Shown piece after piece: positions 1 through 6,679 of a stretch of 24,901 nucleotides of DNA. Origin of the DNA: a bacterium (lineage in GTDB: Bacteria > ARS69); assembly GCA_025774805.1 (NCBI GenBank), contig JALGZR010000066.1, positions 1 to 24,901 on the forward strand, read 5' to 3'. Each line of letters opens with the position of its first letter. Within the stretch, counting starts at the first letter, position 1. The position numbers and the translations under genes are program-made. The notes beneath the pieces are model-generated. The model did no database searches. It was not told the DNA's origin and saw only the letters and a list, made by a program, of their open reading frames with translations.

Positions 1-215
1 ACTCGATGACGTCCGACCGATCCCATCGCGGCGCGATCTCGGTCCGGGAGGCGCTCGATCTGCTGCAGAAGGGCGCGGACACGAAGTACGATCGCCGCGC
101 CGTGCGCGCCCTGACCCGGCTCGACCGGTCGTGCCTGCAGGCGACGGACGACGTGTCGCGGGTCGGCTCGACGACGAAGGGCACGGGCACGGCTTCGATC
201 TCGGTCAAGGACTGA
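1..215 (+). CDS. HD-GYP domain protein, C-terminal end only (partial)
   Basis: Only the last ~71 codons are in the window; the frame is open to the first base. The visible start reads D-S-M-T-S-D-R-S-H-R, followed by 'VREALDLLQKGADTKYD' and a short helix. This is the usual tail of an HD-GYP domain (DAMTSDRPYR ... EALeeL..gaGtqFDp). HD-GYP proteins are cyclic-di-GMP phosphodiesterases or related regulators; the catalytic HD and GYP motifs lie upstream of the window and cannot be checked. After the domain there is a ~25-residue Ser/Thr/Gly-rich tail. The ATG at position 6 is the Met of the MTSDR motif and not a real start. A TGA at 213 ends the gene. Family call is firm from the motif; the upstream domains are unknown. 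Confidence 0.8.
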   Translation, partial: SMTSDRSHRGAISVREALDLLQKGADTKYDRRAVRALTRLDRSCLQATDDVSRVGSTTKGTGTASISVKD

Positions 216-300
216 ACCTCCCCGTTCCGCGAAAGGCGCGCTCCGGACGGTGCGACCGGCCGTTCCTCCCCGACGTTCCTACCCCGGGCCGACTGGGTGG

Positions 301-329
301 TTGACACTCCGCGGCCTGCCGCCTACCCT
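301..329 (+). promoter_or_regulatory. Promoter of the tRNA-Gly gene
   Basis: A perfect -35 box TTGACA (301-306) is separated by 17 bp from a -10-like TACCCT (324-329). Transcription would begin around 336, eight or so bases before the tRNA. The first eight bases of the -35 region (TTGACACT) also occur at the secA promoter at 24303, which supports this being the housekeeping sigma pattern of the organism. Confidence 0.7.
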
Positions 330-343
330 TGATCGTGCTTCGA

Positions 344-418
344 GCGGGAATAGCTCAGTGGTAGAGCGCCACCTTGCCAAGGTGGATGTCGCGGGTTCAA
401 GTCCCGTTTCCCGCTCCA
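344..418 (+). tRNA. tRNA-Gly (GCC anticodon)
   Basis: A full cloverleaf is readable. Acceptor strand GCGGGAA (344-350) pairs with TTCCCGC (408-414), followed by discriminator T and an encoded CCA (416-418). The anticodon stem CCACC/GGTGG holds the loop TTGCCAA, giving anticodon GCC. The T arm is GCGGG-TTCAAGT-CCCGT. It is the first gene of a Gly-Cys-Leu cluster and has its own promoter at 301. Confidence 0.97.
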
Positions 419-428
419 TCATTCCGGG

Positions 429-457
429 AGGACGCGGGGGCTCCGACCCGGCGTCCT
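429..457 (+). terminator. Hairpin between tRNA-Gly and tRNA-Cys
   Basis: AGGACGC (429-435) and GCGTCCT (451-457) are perfect inverted repeats, and the GGG/CCC inside them can extend the stem. It is followed by only TT. It starts 11 bp after the tRNA-Gly CCA. It could be a weak terminator or a processing signal in a joint tRNA transcript; the short T run makes full termination uncertain. Confidence 0.45.
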
Positions 458-498
458 TTCGCGCTTCAGGGCGGCGCAGAGCAGACGGCACACCTTCG

Positions 499-572
499 GG
501 CGGCATAGCCAAGTGGTAAGGCAGAGGACTGCAAATCCTTTATCCCCAGTTCGAATCTGGGTGCCGCCTCCA
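499..572 (+). tRNA. tRNA-Cys (GCA anticodon)
   Basis: Acceptor GGCGGCA (499-505) pairs with TGCCGCC (562-568), then discriminator T and encoded CCA (570-572). The anticodon loop CTGCAAA in the stem GAGGA/TCCTT gives anticodon GCA. The T arm CCCAG-TTCGAAT-CTGGG is complete. No convincing separate promoter is visible in the 80 bp after tRNA-Gly, so co-transcription with tRNA-Gly is likely. Confidence 0.97.
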
Positions 573-638
573 AAGTCCGGTTCACCGTTCCGACCTTCGG
601 CTCTCTGCCGGCGGCCGTGAGCGGACCGCGCGACTCGA

Positions 639-665
639 GACCCGGAGGCTTGCCTTCGGGTCTTT
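639..665 (+). terminator. Rho-independent terminator after tRNA-Cys
   Basis: GACCCGGAGG (639-648) pairs with CCTTCGGGTC (653-662) through ten base pairs including one G-U, with a CTTG loop, and is followed directly by TTT. This is the best terminator-like hairpin in the window. It suggests the Gly-Cys transcript ends here and that tRNA-Leu has its own start; a TAAGCT at 744-749 could be its -10 box, but no good -35 accompanies it. Confidence 0.65.
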
Positions 666-765
666 CGCGTTTCGGCCTCGGCGCGACCTCGCCCGGACTC
701 GACGAGATTCCGGCGGCTCCTGGTGGGAAACGAGGGGTCGGAGTAAGCTGACCCGATCCCGATGG

Positions 766-854
<89 letters not shown>

Positions 855-1054
855 CATCTCGCGTCTGAGGGGGTCTCGTGGGCGCTAGCCCAGATCCACG
901 CTTGCGCGCAGAGCCTCGCCATGTCGTTCCAAGTCCGCCGGAATCGTTCCGGGGGGCTCCCGTGACGCCAAGCAGGACGCCAATGCGGGCGTCTCCTGGA
1001 TGTCTCCGCGAAAGCGTGACGTTGGTACTGGAGTGAGTCGTCGGCTTTCTCTAG
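855..1054. other. Intergenic stretch after tRNA-Leu, no gene seen
   Basis: No open frame here resembles a protein. Small inverted repeats are present (938-952, six-pair stem around TCG; 976-993, GACGCC/GGCGTC with a six-base loop), neither followed by a T run. An 11-bp word ACGCCAATGCG at 977-987 recurs at 1262-1272, on the other side of the MITE-like element. Confidence 0.5.
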
Positions 1055-1227
1055 CCTGCATTTCTCACCAGGCTCGTCGCGAGGCTGTGGATAGTCGTGT
1101 GTGGCGAGGAGATGGGGTGCTTTCGCCCGAGGCGGGGCCGTAGCCCCGTCGCAGGGCGGAAGCGCCGCAACGACGACGCCAGACGCGGCTTGCCGCTGCC
1201 GCAGCAGAGGCTGGTGAGATATGCAGG
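1055..1227. mobile_element. MITE-like element with 20-bp terminal inverted repeats and CTAG flanks
   Basis: The left end 1055-1074 (CCTGCATTTCTCACCAGGCT) and the reverse complement of the right end 1208-1227 match at 18 of 20 positions. Both ends are flanked by CTAG (1051-1054 and 1228-1231), consistent with a 4-bp target duplication. The 173-bp body has no transposase and no convincing reading frame. It is GC-rich and contains a small GGGGC/GCCCC hairpin near 1130-1155. Short IRs starting with CC and a 4-bp duplication recall IS1380-family elements, so a non-autonomous derivative is my inference. Because CTAG is palindromic, it could also be part of the inverted repeat and not a duplication. 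Confidence 0.6.
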
Positions 1228-1320
1228 CTAGTTCCGAACGGTCCTTCTGACGGGGAAGCGTACGCCAATGCGCTACACTTCCGCACCGTCGGTGTCGTAT
1301 TCTGGATACTGGGTGGAAGC

Positions 1321-2454
1321 ATGGACCTTGCCGTCATCTTGACCTATCGGTGCAGCGCCCGCTGTTCGATGTGCCACGTCTGGAAGCACCCCACGCGGCC
1401 CGAGGCGGAGGTGACGCCGGCGACTCTCGCGAAGGTCCCGAGCGGCTTCGACTTCATCAACCTATCGGGCGGCGAGCCGACGCTGCGCCGCGACCTCCCC
1501 GAGATCGTCGACATCCTCTACCCGAAGGCGTGCAAGCTCGAGATCTCGACGAACGGCCTCCACGGCGATCGCCTCGTTCCCCTCGTGAAGAAGTACCCCG
1601 ACCTGAAGATCCGGATCAGCATCGAGGGTCTCGGCGAGAAGAACGACGTCATCCGTGGAGAAAAGAACGGGTTCGAGAAGAAGATGGCGACCCTCGGGAA
1701 GCTGATCGAGGCCGGCGGGCAGGATCTCGGGCTCGCGACCACGTTCCAGGACGAGAACGTCGACGAGATAGTGAAGCTCTATCGTCTGTCGCAGGAGCAG
1801 GGGGTGGAGTTCGCGACGTCGGCGCTCCACAACGGCTTCCAGTTCTTCAAGTCCGACAACGGCCAGTACGACCGGGTCCGGGTGGCCCGCAAGGTGGAAG
1901 ACCTGATCACGGAGATGCTGAAGTCCGGATCGGTGAAGACCTGGTTCCGCGCCTACCTCAACCTGGGGCTCATGGGGAAGATCCTCGGCCAGGATCGCCT
2001 CATCCCCTGCACCGCGGCGACCGACTTCGCCTTCGTCGATCCCTGGAGCGACGTCTACGCCTGCAACGTCCGCCCCGACCTCAAGCTGGGGAACCTCGCC
2101 GAGCAGTCCTGGGACGAGATCTTCCACGGCGATGTGGCGGCCGAGAAGCGCCGGGAGGTCGCGGCCTGTCCCCAGAACTGCTGGATGGTCGGCTCCGCGA
2201 AGACGGCGATGCGGAACCCGAAGTACGCGAAGCTGCCGAAGTGGGAGCCGCTGCGGTGGGTGCTGATCAACAAGATCCGCGCGACCCTGGGCCTGCGCAT
2301 TCCCTTCGAGCGCTACGTCGACTACGACAACGTCCATCGCGACGAGGACATCCCGAAGCGGATCAGCCACCTCGAAACCTGGGACACGCCACAGAAGTCG
2401 CCGCGCGTAAGCACGCAGTACGCGGAGTTCGATCAGGGCTTCTTCAACCGATAG
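1321..2454 (+). CDS. Radical SAM/SPASM domain protein
   Basis: This 377-residue protein has the radical SAM cluster motif CxxxCxxC at C11, C15 and C18, then GGEP at 50-53 and an alternating beta/alpha pattern of the radical SAM barrel to about residue 220. A C-terminal SPASM-like region follows, with Cys residues in 'IPCTAA', 'VYACNVRP', 'VAACPQNC', and the typical 'GNLAEQSWDEIF' stretch, so it probably binds one or more extra iron-sulfur clusters. The last ~90 residues are not a domain I recognise. The ATG at 1321 leaves only ten residues before the first cluster Cys and has a weak ribosome site (GGGTGG), so the true start could be slightly upstream. Substrate is unknown. SPASM enzymes modify peptides, proteins or sugars. 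It stands alone between a MITE-like element and a pseudogene, so context does not settle the role. Confidence 0.85.
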   Translation: MDLAVILTYRCSARCSMCHVWKHPTRPEAEVTPATLAKVPSGFDFINLSGGEPTLRRDLPEIVDILYPKACKLEISTNGLHGDRLVPLVKKYPDLKIRISIEGLGEKNDVIRGEKNGFEKKMATLGKLIEAGGQDLGLATTFQDENVDEIVKLYRLSQEQGVEFATSALHNGFQFFKSDNGQYDRVRVARKVEDLITEMLKSGSVKTWFRAYLNLGLMGKILGQDRLIPCTAATDFAFVDPWSDVYACNVRPDLKLGNLAEQSWDEIFHGDVAAEKRREVAACPQNCWMVGSAKTAMRNPKYAKLPKWEPLRWVLINKIRATLGLRIPFERYVDYDNVHRDEDIPKRISHLETWDTPQKSPRVSTQYAEFDQGFFNR

Positions 2455-2515
2455 GTTGTGTCCCGACCTGGCCCGAGCGTAGAACTGTCGGCATCGCCCT
2501 TACGTAGGGGCAAGC

Positions 2516-2638
2516 ATGAAACGCCGACGAAGAGGCCAGCCCATGGGGGCGATCGAGATCGCCGAGCCCACGATCGGTTGCACGAACGGTACGGGGCGCT
2601 GCTCATGCGGGGGATTTCGTCCCCGAAGGCGACCCTGA
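2516..2638 (+). CDS. Doubtful 40-residue small ORF after the radical SAM gene
   Basis: The ATG at 2516 is preceded by AGGGG five bases upstream, a good ribosome site. The peptide begins MKRRRRGQPM and has three Cys (22, 29, 31) in a Gly-rich segment 'GCTNGTGRCSCGG', ending Arg-rich. A short Cys peptide beside a SPASM enzyme invites a precursor-peptide reading. Against this, it uses CGA, AGA, AGG, TCA and GGA codons that the neighbouring genes avoid, which looks like non-coding sequence. It overlaps the relic frame at 2605. I consider it more likely spurious than real. Confidence 0.15.
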   Translation: MKRRRRGQPMGAIEIAEPTIGCTNGTGRCSCGGFRPRRRP

Positions 2639-2871
2639 CCGCATCGGACCATGTCAGCCTCACGCACGGCGCCCAGGGGGACCTGTACGCGGTGGCCGAG
2701 ACAGGAGTGGTCCGTGAGAGCATGGACGGGGGTGTGTCCTGGTCCGCGACCGGGACGCTTTCCCAGGTTCACATGTCCGCGATGGTGATGGGGGAGCCGG
2801 GCACCCTGTTCGCCGCGACCCCGTCCCTCTCCCGCGAATCGCCTTGCCCGGCACAAGACTCCCCACTATGA
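2605..2871 (+). pseudogene. Relic of a BNR/Asp-box beta-propeller protein
   Basis: From the ATG at 2605 this frame gives about 88 residues with one clear BNR unit: 'GDLYAVAETGVVRESMDGG', then 'VSWSAT', then the beginning of the next unit, 'GEPGTLFAATPS'. BNR (Asp-box) repeats build extracellular beta-propellers of several units. One and a half units cannot fold alone, and there is no signal peptide. The same frame is open back to 2458 but that part is Arg/His-rich and does not look coding. The stop TGA (2869-2871) lies inside the -10 box of the promoter for the next operon. I read it as the remnant of a longer secreted protein. An assembly break or distant start cannot be excluded. Confidence 0.5.
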
Positions 2872-2872
2872 T
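2844..2872 (+). promoter_or_regulatory. Promoter of the M16 peptidase operon
   Basis: TTGCCC (2844-2849), 17 bp, TATGAT (2867-2872). The -10 box matches the sigma70 consensus at five of six positions. The start site would be near 2879, leaving a leader of about 107 bases before the peptidase ATG at 2986. Confidence 0.6.
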
Positions 2873-2928
2873 CACCTCCCTTCGCCTCGGCGGAGTCGTG
2901 ATCTCGTCTTCCTGGCCCTCCGCTCACC

Positions 2929-2947
2929 GCCCCGCCGCCGGCGGGGC
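2929..2947 (+). promoter_or_regulatory. GC hairpin in the leader of the M16 operon
   Basis: GCCCCGCC (2929-2936) and GGCGGGGC (2940-2947) form a perfect eight-pair stem with a three-base loop, 38 bases before the ATG. No T run follows, so it is not a standard terminator; it may stabilise the leader RNA or affect translation. The hairpin is seen directly, its function is not known. Confidence 0.4.
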
Positions 2948-2985
2948 CGGTCGATCGTCCGTCGCCACTTCCGGAGCATGTCGGC

Positions 2986-5199
2986 ATGAGATGCTGCTTT
3001 CCGGTCCTCGCGGCGCTCCTCGCAGCGTTTCTCGTTCCCGCGCCGGGAACGGCTCAATCCTCGTTCCGCTCGCTGGACGAGGAGGTGCGGGAGTACCGCC
3101 TGGACAACGGCCTCACTCTCCTCGTGGTGGAGAACCACGACTCCCCGACCATCGGCGTGATCACGGCCTTCTCGGTGGGCGCCGCCGAGGAGCGCCCCGG
3201 ACTCCACGGCGTCACGCACATCCTCGAGCACATGCTGTTCAAGGGAACGACCGAGATCGGGACGTCCGACTGGGAGGCCGAAAAGGTCCACCTCGATCGC
3301 ATCGAGGACATCACGTGGGCGATCAAGGCCGAGCGCCGGCGGGGGCGGGAGGCCGACTTCGCCCGCATCGAGGAGCTGCTGGCCGCCCGGGAGCGGGAGA
3401 TCGAATCGGCGAAGGCCTTTGCCAAGGACAACGATCTCTCGGGTCTCTACGAGGAGGCGGGCGGGGTGAACCTGAATGCGTTCACGTCCTACGACTGGAC
3501 GGCCTACGTTCAGTCCATTCCCGCGAATCGGCTCGAGCTCTGGATGTACCTGGAGTCGGAGCGGCTGCGGCGCCCGGTCCTGCGCCAGTTCTACACCGAG
3601 GTGCAGAACATCCTCGAAGAGCGCCGTATGGGGGTCGAGTCGACTCCCGCCGGAAAGCTCACGGAGACCCTGCTCTCCGTCGCGTTCGACGCCCACGGCT
3701 ACGGCTTCTCGATCATCGGATTTCCCGCCGACATCGCGAGCATCACGCGGACGGAGACCGAGGAGTGGTTTCGGGTCTACTACGCTCCGAACCGGATGGC
3801 CCTCTCGATCGTCGGGGACGTGGAGCCGGACCGCGTTCGCCGGATGGCGGAGGAGTACTTCGGGGACATCCCGCGTCAGGAGCCGCCCGAGCCCCTCGAG
3901 ACGTTCGACCTTCCGATCTCGGGGATGCGAAGGGTCGAGGTCGAGTTCGACGCCGAGCCCCGGATCATGATGGCGTGGCACAAGAAGACGCGGCCGCATC
4001 CCGACGACGCGGCCCTGCACGTCATCTCCGAGATCCTCACCGGGGGACGCTCGTCGCGACTGCAGAAGGACCTCGTCGAGGGGCGGCAGATCGCGGCCTC
4101 GGTCTCGATCGATCACGAGTTCCCGGGCCGGCGCTGGGACAATCTGATCCTGTTGGAGGCGCTTCCCCGCGCTCCGCACACGGCGGCGGAGCTAGAGGAG
4201 GCGATCCGGGAGCATCTCGACCGACTCGGGAGCGAGCCGCCGGGAGAGCGGGAGCTCTCGAAGGCCAAGAACCGGATTCGGGCCGCTCGGATCCGCGCCC
4301 TGGAGTCGAACTTCGGACTCGCCCTCGAGCTCGCCGCGCATCAGGCGAGCTTCGGAGACTGGCGGGTGCTGCTCGAGGTGGAGTCGGCGCTCGCGCAGGT
4401 CACCGCGGAGGACGTCCAGCGGGTCGCGCGGGCGACCTTCCCCCGCAATCGGATGATCGTGGCCACGCTGGTCCCGAAGGAAACCGCGTCGACGGCGACG
4501 GAAGCGGCGGAGACGGCCGTCGTCGCTCCGGAGCGGTTGGAGGCGGGAAGGGCCGTCGTGGCCCGGATGGTGGAGGCGCTCGGAGGTGAGGAGAGGCTCG
4601 CGTCCGTGCGCAGCGTGCGGAGCGCCGCGAACGTCCAGATCACGACCCCGCACGGCCCGATGCAGGCCGTGGCCACCAGCGTCTACGCGCTCCCCGATCG
4701 GATGCGCGCGGTGTTCTCCCTGATGGGGCAGACGCAGGTCCAGGTCTTGACCGCAGAGGACGCCTGGCTGGCCGCGGGGGGGAGCGTGATGGATCTTCCG
4801 GCGGAGGAGGCCCGCGCGAGCCGGAGCGATCTCGAACGGGAGCTGTTCCTGCTGGCCTATCCCGCATTGGCCGATGGGTACGTCGTCGGCGGCGGCGAGG
4901 GGGAGGAGGGGAGCGAGGTGATCAAGGTGCGCGGGCCTTCGGGCAGCGCATTCACCGTCCGCCTCGACGCGGAGACGTCCCGTCCGGCCGGCGTCCGCTA
5001 TCGAAGGGGGCATCCCAGAACCGGAGTCCCGGCGGAGTTCGTCGAGACCTACTCCGACTACCGGGAGATCTCCGGGGTGTTTCGACCGCACCGGATCGTC
5101 ACCACCGTGGACGGCGAGGCCTTTGCCGAGAGCGCCGTGACCGAGGTCGTGATCGACGGCGAGATCGCGGCGGACGATTTCCAGCGCCCAGCGGGCTAG
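2986..5199 (+). CDS. M16 family zinc peptidase, catalytic subunit, with LolA-like C-terminal domain
   Basis: A 737-residue secreted protein. The N-terminus (about 1-23, hydrophobic core, GTA-Q end) is a signal peptide. The inverted zinc motif HxxEH is H78-ILEH82, and the third ligand is probably E205 in 'TEVQNILEERR'. Between them is a charged helical insert (about 92-150) known from a subset of bacterial M16 peptidases. The two M16 halves reach about residue 505. The remaining ~220 residues ('GLxALGG'-type start; 'YSDYREISGVFRPHRIVTTVDG') look like a LolA/LppX-like beta domain, as found on some M16 proteins in Acidobacteria and FCB bacteria. M16 enzymes degrade peptides in a closed chamber; here this would be periplasmic. 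CCGGAG lies nine bases before the ATG. The inactive partner gene follows after 13 bases. Confidence 0.9.
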   Translation: MRCCFPVLAALLAAFLVPAPGTAQSSFRSLDEEVREYRLDNGLTLLVVENHDSPTIGVITAFSVGAAEERPGLHGVTHILEHMLFKGTTEIGTSDWEAEKVHLDRIEDITWAIKAERRRGREADFARIEELLAAREREIESAKAFAKDNDLSGLYEEAGGVNLNAFTSYDWTAYVQSIPANRLELWMYLESERLRRPVLRQFYTEVQNILEERRMGVESTPAGKLTETLLSVAFDAHGYGFSIIGFPADIASITRTETEEWFRVYYAPNRMALSIVGDVEPDRVRRMAEEYFGDIPRQEPPEPLETFDLPISGMRRVEVEFDAEPRIMMAWHKKTRPHPDDAALHVISEILTGGRSSRLQKDLVEGRQIAASVSIDHEFPGRRWDNLILLEALPRAPHTAAELEEAIREHLDRLGSEPPGERELSKAKNRIRAARIRALESNFGLALELAAHQASFGDWRVLLEVESALAQVTAEDVQRVARATFPRNRMIVATLVPKETASTATEAAETAVVAPERLEAGRAVVARMVEALGGEERLASVRSVRSAANVQITTPHGPMQAVATSVYALPDRMRAVFSLMGQTQVQVLTAEDAWLAAGGSVMDLPAEEARASRSDLERELFLLAYPALADGYVVGGGEGEEGSEVIKVRGPSGSAFTVRLDAETSRPAGVRYRRGHPRTGVPAEFVETYSDYREISGVFRPHRIVTTVDGEAFAESAVTEVVIDGEIAADDFQRPAG

Positions 5200-5212
5200 G
5201 GGGAGAGAGAAG

Positions 5213-6652
5213 ATGATCGGACGGATCCTGCTCGCGGGGATCGCGCTCGCCGGCGCCGTCAGCGCCATTTCTTCCGACGCCTTCGGTCGCGCGCGCTCCG
5301 TGGAGGAGGCGAAGGCCGCGGCTCCCTCGCTCGAGCTCCGGCAGCGCGAGCCCGAGACCTTCACGCTGTCGAACGGGATGAAGGTGTACTTCCTCGAGAG
5401 CCATCGACTCCCTCTCGTGACCGTCCGGGCGGTCGTCCGGGCCGGCGCCATCTGGGAGCCTGCGGATCGCCCGAGCGTGGCCGAGCTCACCGGCCGCGTG
5501 CTCCGCCGAGGAGGCACGGTCGGGCGCCCCGCCGACGAGCTCGACGAGGAGCTCGACTTCCTCGCGGCCCGACTCACGGCCATGGTCGGAGACGACCAGG
5601 GAAACCTGACTCTCAATGTTCTCACCGAGAATCTCGAGCCGGCCCTCGCGATCTTCGCGGACGTCCTTCGGAATCCGGCGTTCGCCGAGGAGAAGGTCGA
5701 GATCCAGAAGAACCTCATGAAGGAGTCCATACGCCGGGAGAACGACCACCCGATCAGTCTGGCCATCCGGGAGTACGGAAAGCTGATCTGGGGGGAGGAC
5801 CATCCCCGGGGACGAGCGCCGACCGAAGAGGACGTGGAGCGGCTCACGCGGGACGATCTGCGGGTGTACCACGACGCGTTCTTCGCGCCCTCGAACGTCC
5901 TGATCGGCGTGGCGGGGGACGTGTCGCGGGACGTGATCCGCGACCGGCTCGAATCGGTCCTGGGCGACTGGGAGGATCGGGAGGTCGAGTTTCCTCCGAT
6001 GCCCGCGGCGCCGGAGCCGCGCGCCCGAGTGGCGTTCGCGCAGAAGGGCATCCCGCAGACCACGATCCTGATCGGTCATCTCGGGCCGCGGGAGACGGAT
6101 CCCCGACGCGCGGCGGGCGAGGTCATGATGAGCATCCTCGGATCGGGGGGCTTCAAGAGCTACATCATGGACCGGGTCCGCGTGGATGAGGGACTGGCGT
6201 ACGCCGCCGGGGGGTTCCTGCAGTTCGGTCCGCTCGACCGAGGCATGTTCATCACGTACGCCCTCACGGGCAACGAGACGAGCTGCCGGGCCGCGGACCT
6301 CGTCCTCGAGCAGATCCATCGCATCCGGCGGGAGGAGGTCTCCGAGGAGGACCTCGTACGCGCGCGGGACGGAATCCTGAACTCCGAGGCGTTCGAGTAC
6401 GACTCCAACGAGGAGATCGTGGCGAACCTGATGCGTCTCGTCTACTACGGGCTGCCCGAGGATCACGACCGTAAGGTCATCGAGGCGATCGGTCGGGTGA
6501 CTCCTGAGGACGTGCGCGAGGCCGCCGAGGCCCTTCTCGATCCCGACCGGCTCACGTACTTCGCCGTCGGGAACCCCGAGACGATGGACTGCTCTTGGGA
6601 GAAGTATGCGGAGGCGAGCGGCGTGGAGCCGGAGAGGATCGAGCTCGACTAG
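5213..6652 (+). CDS. M16 family peptidase-like protein, non-catalytic partner
   Basis: A 479-residue secreted M16 protein with a signal peptide ('RILLAGIALAGAVSA'). At the position of the zinc motif it reads S-V-A-E-L-T-G-R, so the three residues H, E and H are replaced by E91, G94 and R95. It therefore cannot bind zinc in the usual way. It keeps the second M16 half, including the R..EGLAYAAGG motif (around 325-335) used by non-catalytic subunits of MPP-like heterodimers to bind substrate. A strong ribosome site (GGGGGAGAGAG) fills the 13-base gap after the catalytic subunit, so both should be made together and pair in the periplasm. Pairing is an inference from known M16 heterodimers and the gene order. 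Confidence 0.9.
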   Translation: MIGRILLAGIALAGAVSAISSDAFGRARSVEEAKAAAPSLELRQREPETFTLSNGMKVYFLESHRLPLVTVRAVVRAGAIWEPADRPSVAELTGRVLRRGGTVGRPADELDEELDFLAARLTAMVGDDQGNLTLNVLTENLEPALAIFADVLRNPAFAEEKVEIQKNLMKESIRRENDHPISLAIREYGKLIWGEDHPRGRAPTEEDVERLTRDDLRVYHDAFFAPSNVLIGVAGDVSRDVIRDRLESVLGDWEDREVEFPPMPAAPEPRARVAFAQKGIPQTTILIGHLGPRETDPRRAAGEVMMSILGSGGFKSYIMDRVRVDEGLAYAAGGFLQFGPLDRGMFITYALTGNETSCRAADLVLEQIHRIRREEVSEEDLVRARDGILNSEAFEYDSNEEIVANLMRLVYYGLPEDHDRKVIEAIGRVTPEDVREAAEALLDPDRLTYFAVGNPETMDCSWEKYAEASGVEPERIELD

Positions 6653-6679
6653 CCTGATCCGGCTCGATTCCGGGAGACG

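Noticed and set aside
2496-2515. Imperfect palindrome GCCCTTACGTAGGGGC and its likeness to the TACGTAGGGGGCAAGC stretch of 16S rRNA
   Set aside because: Only about 15 bases, no further rRNA similarity on either side; too short to call an operator or an rRNA remnant.
855-2985. Duplicate of the tRNA-Leu 3' end as an attachment site of an integrated element
   Set aside because: No second copy of the tRNA 3' end was found in the islet, and no integrase gene is present.
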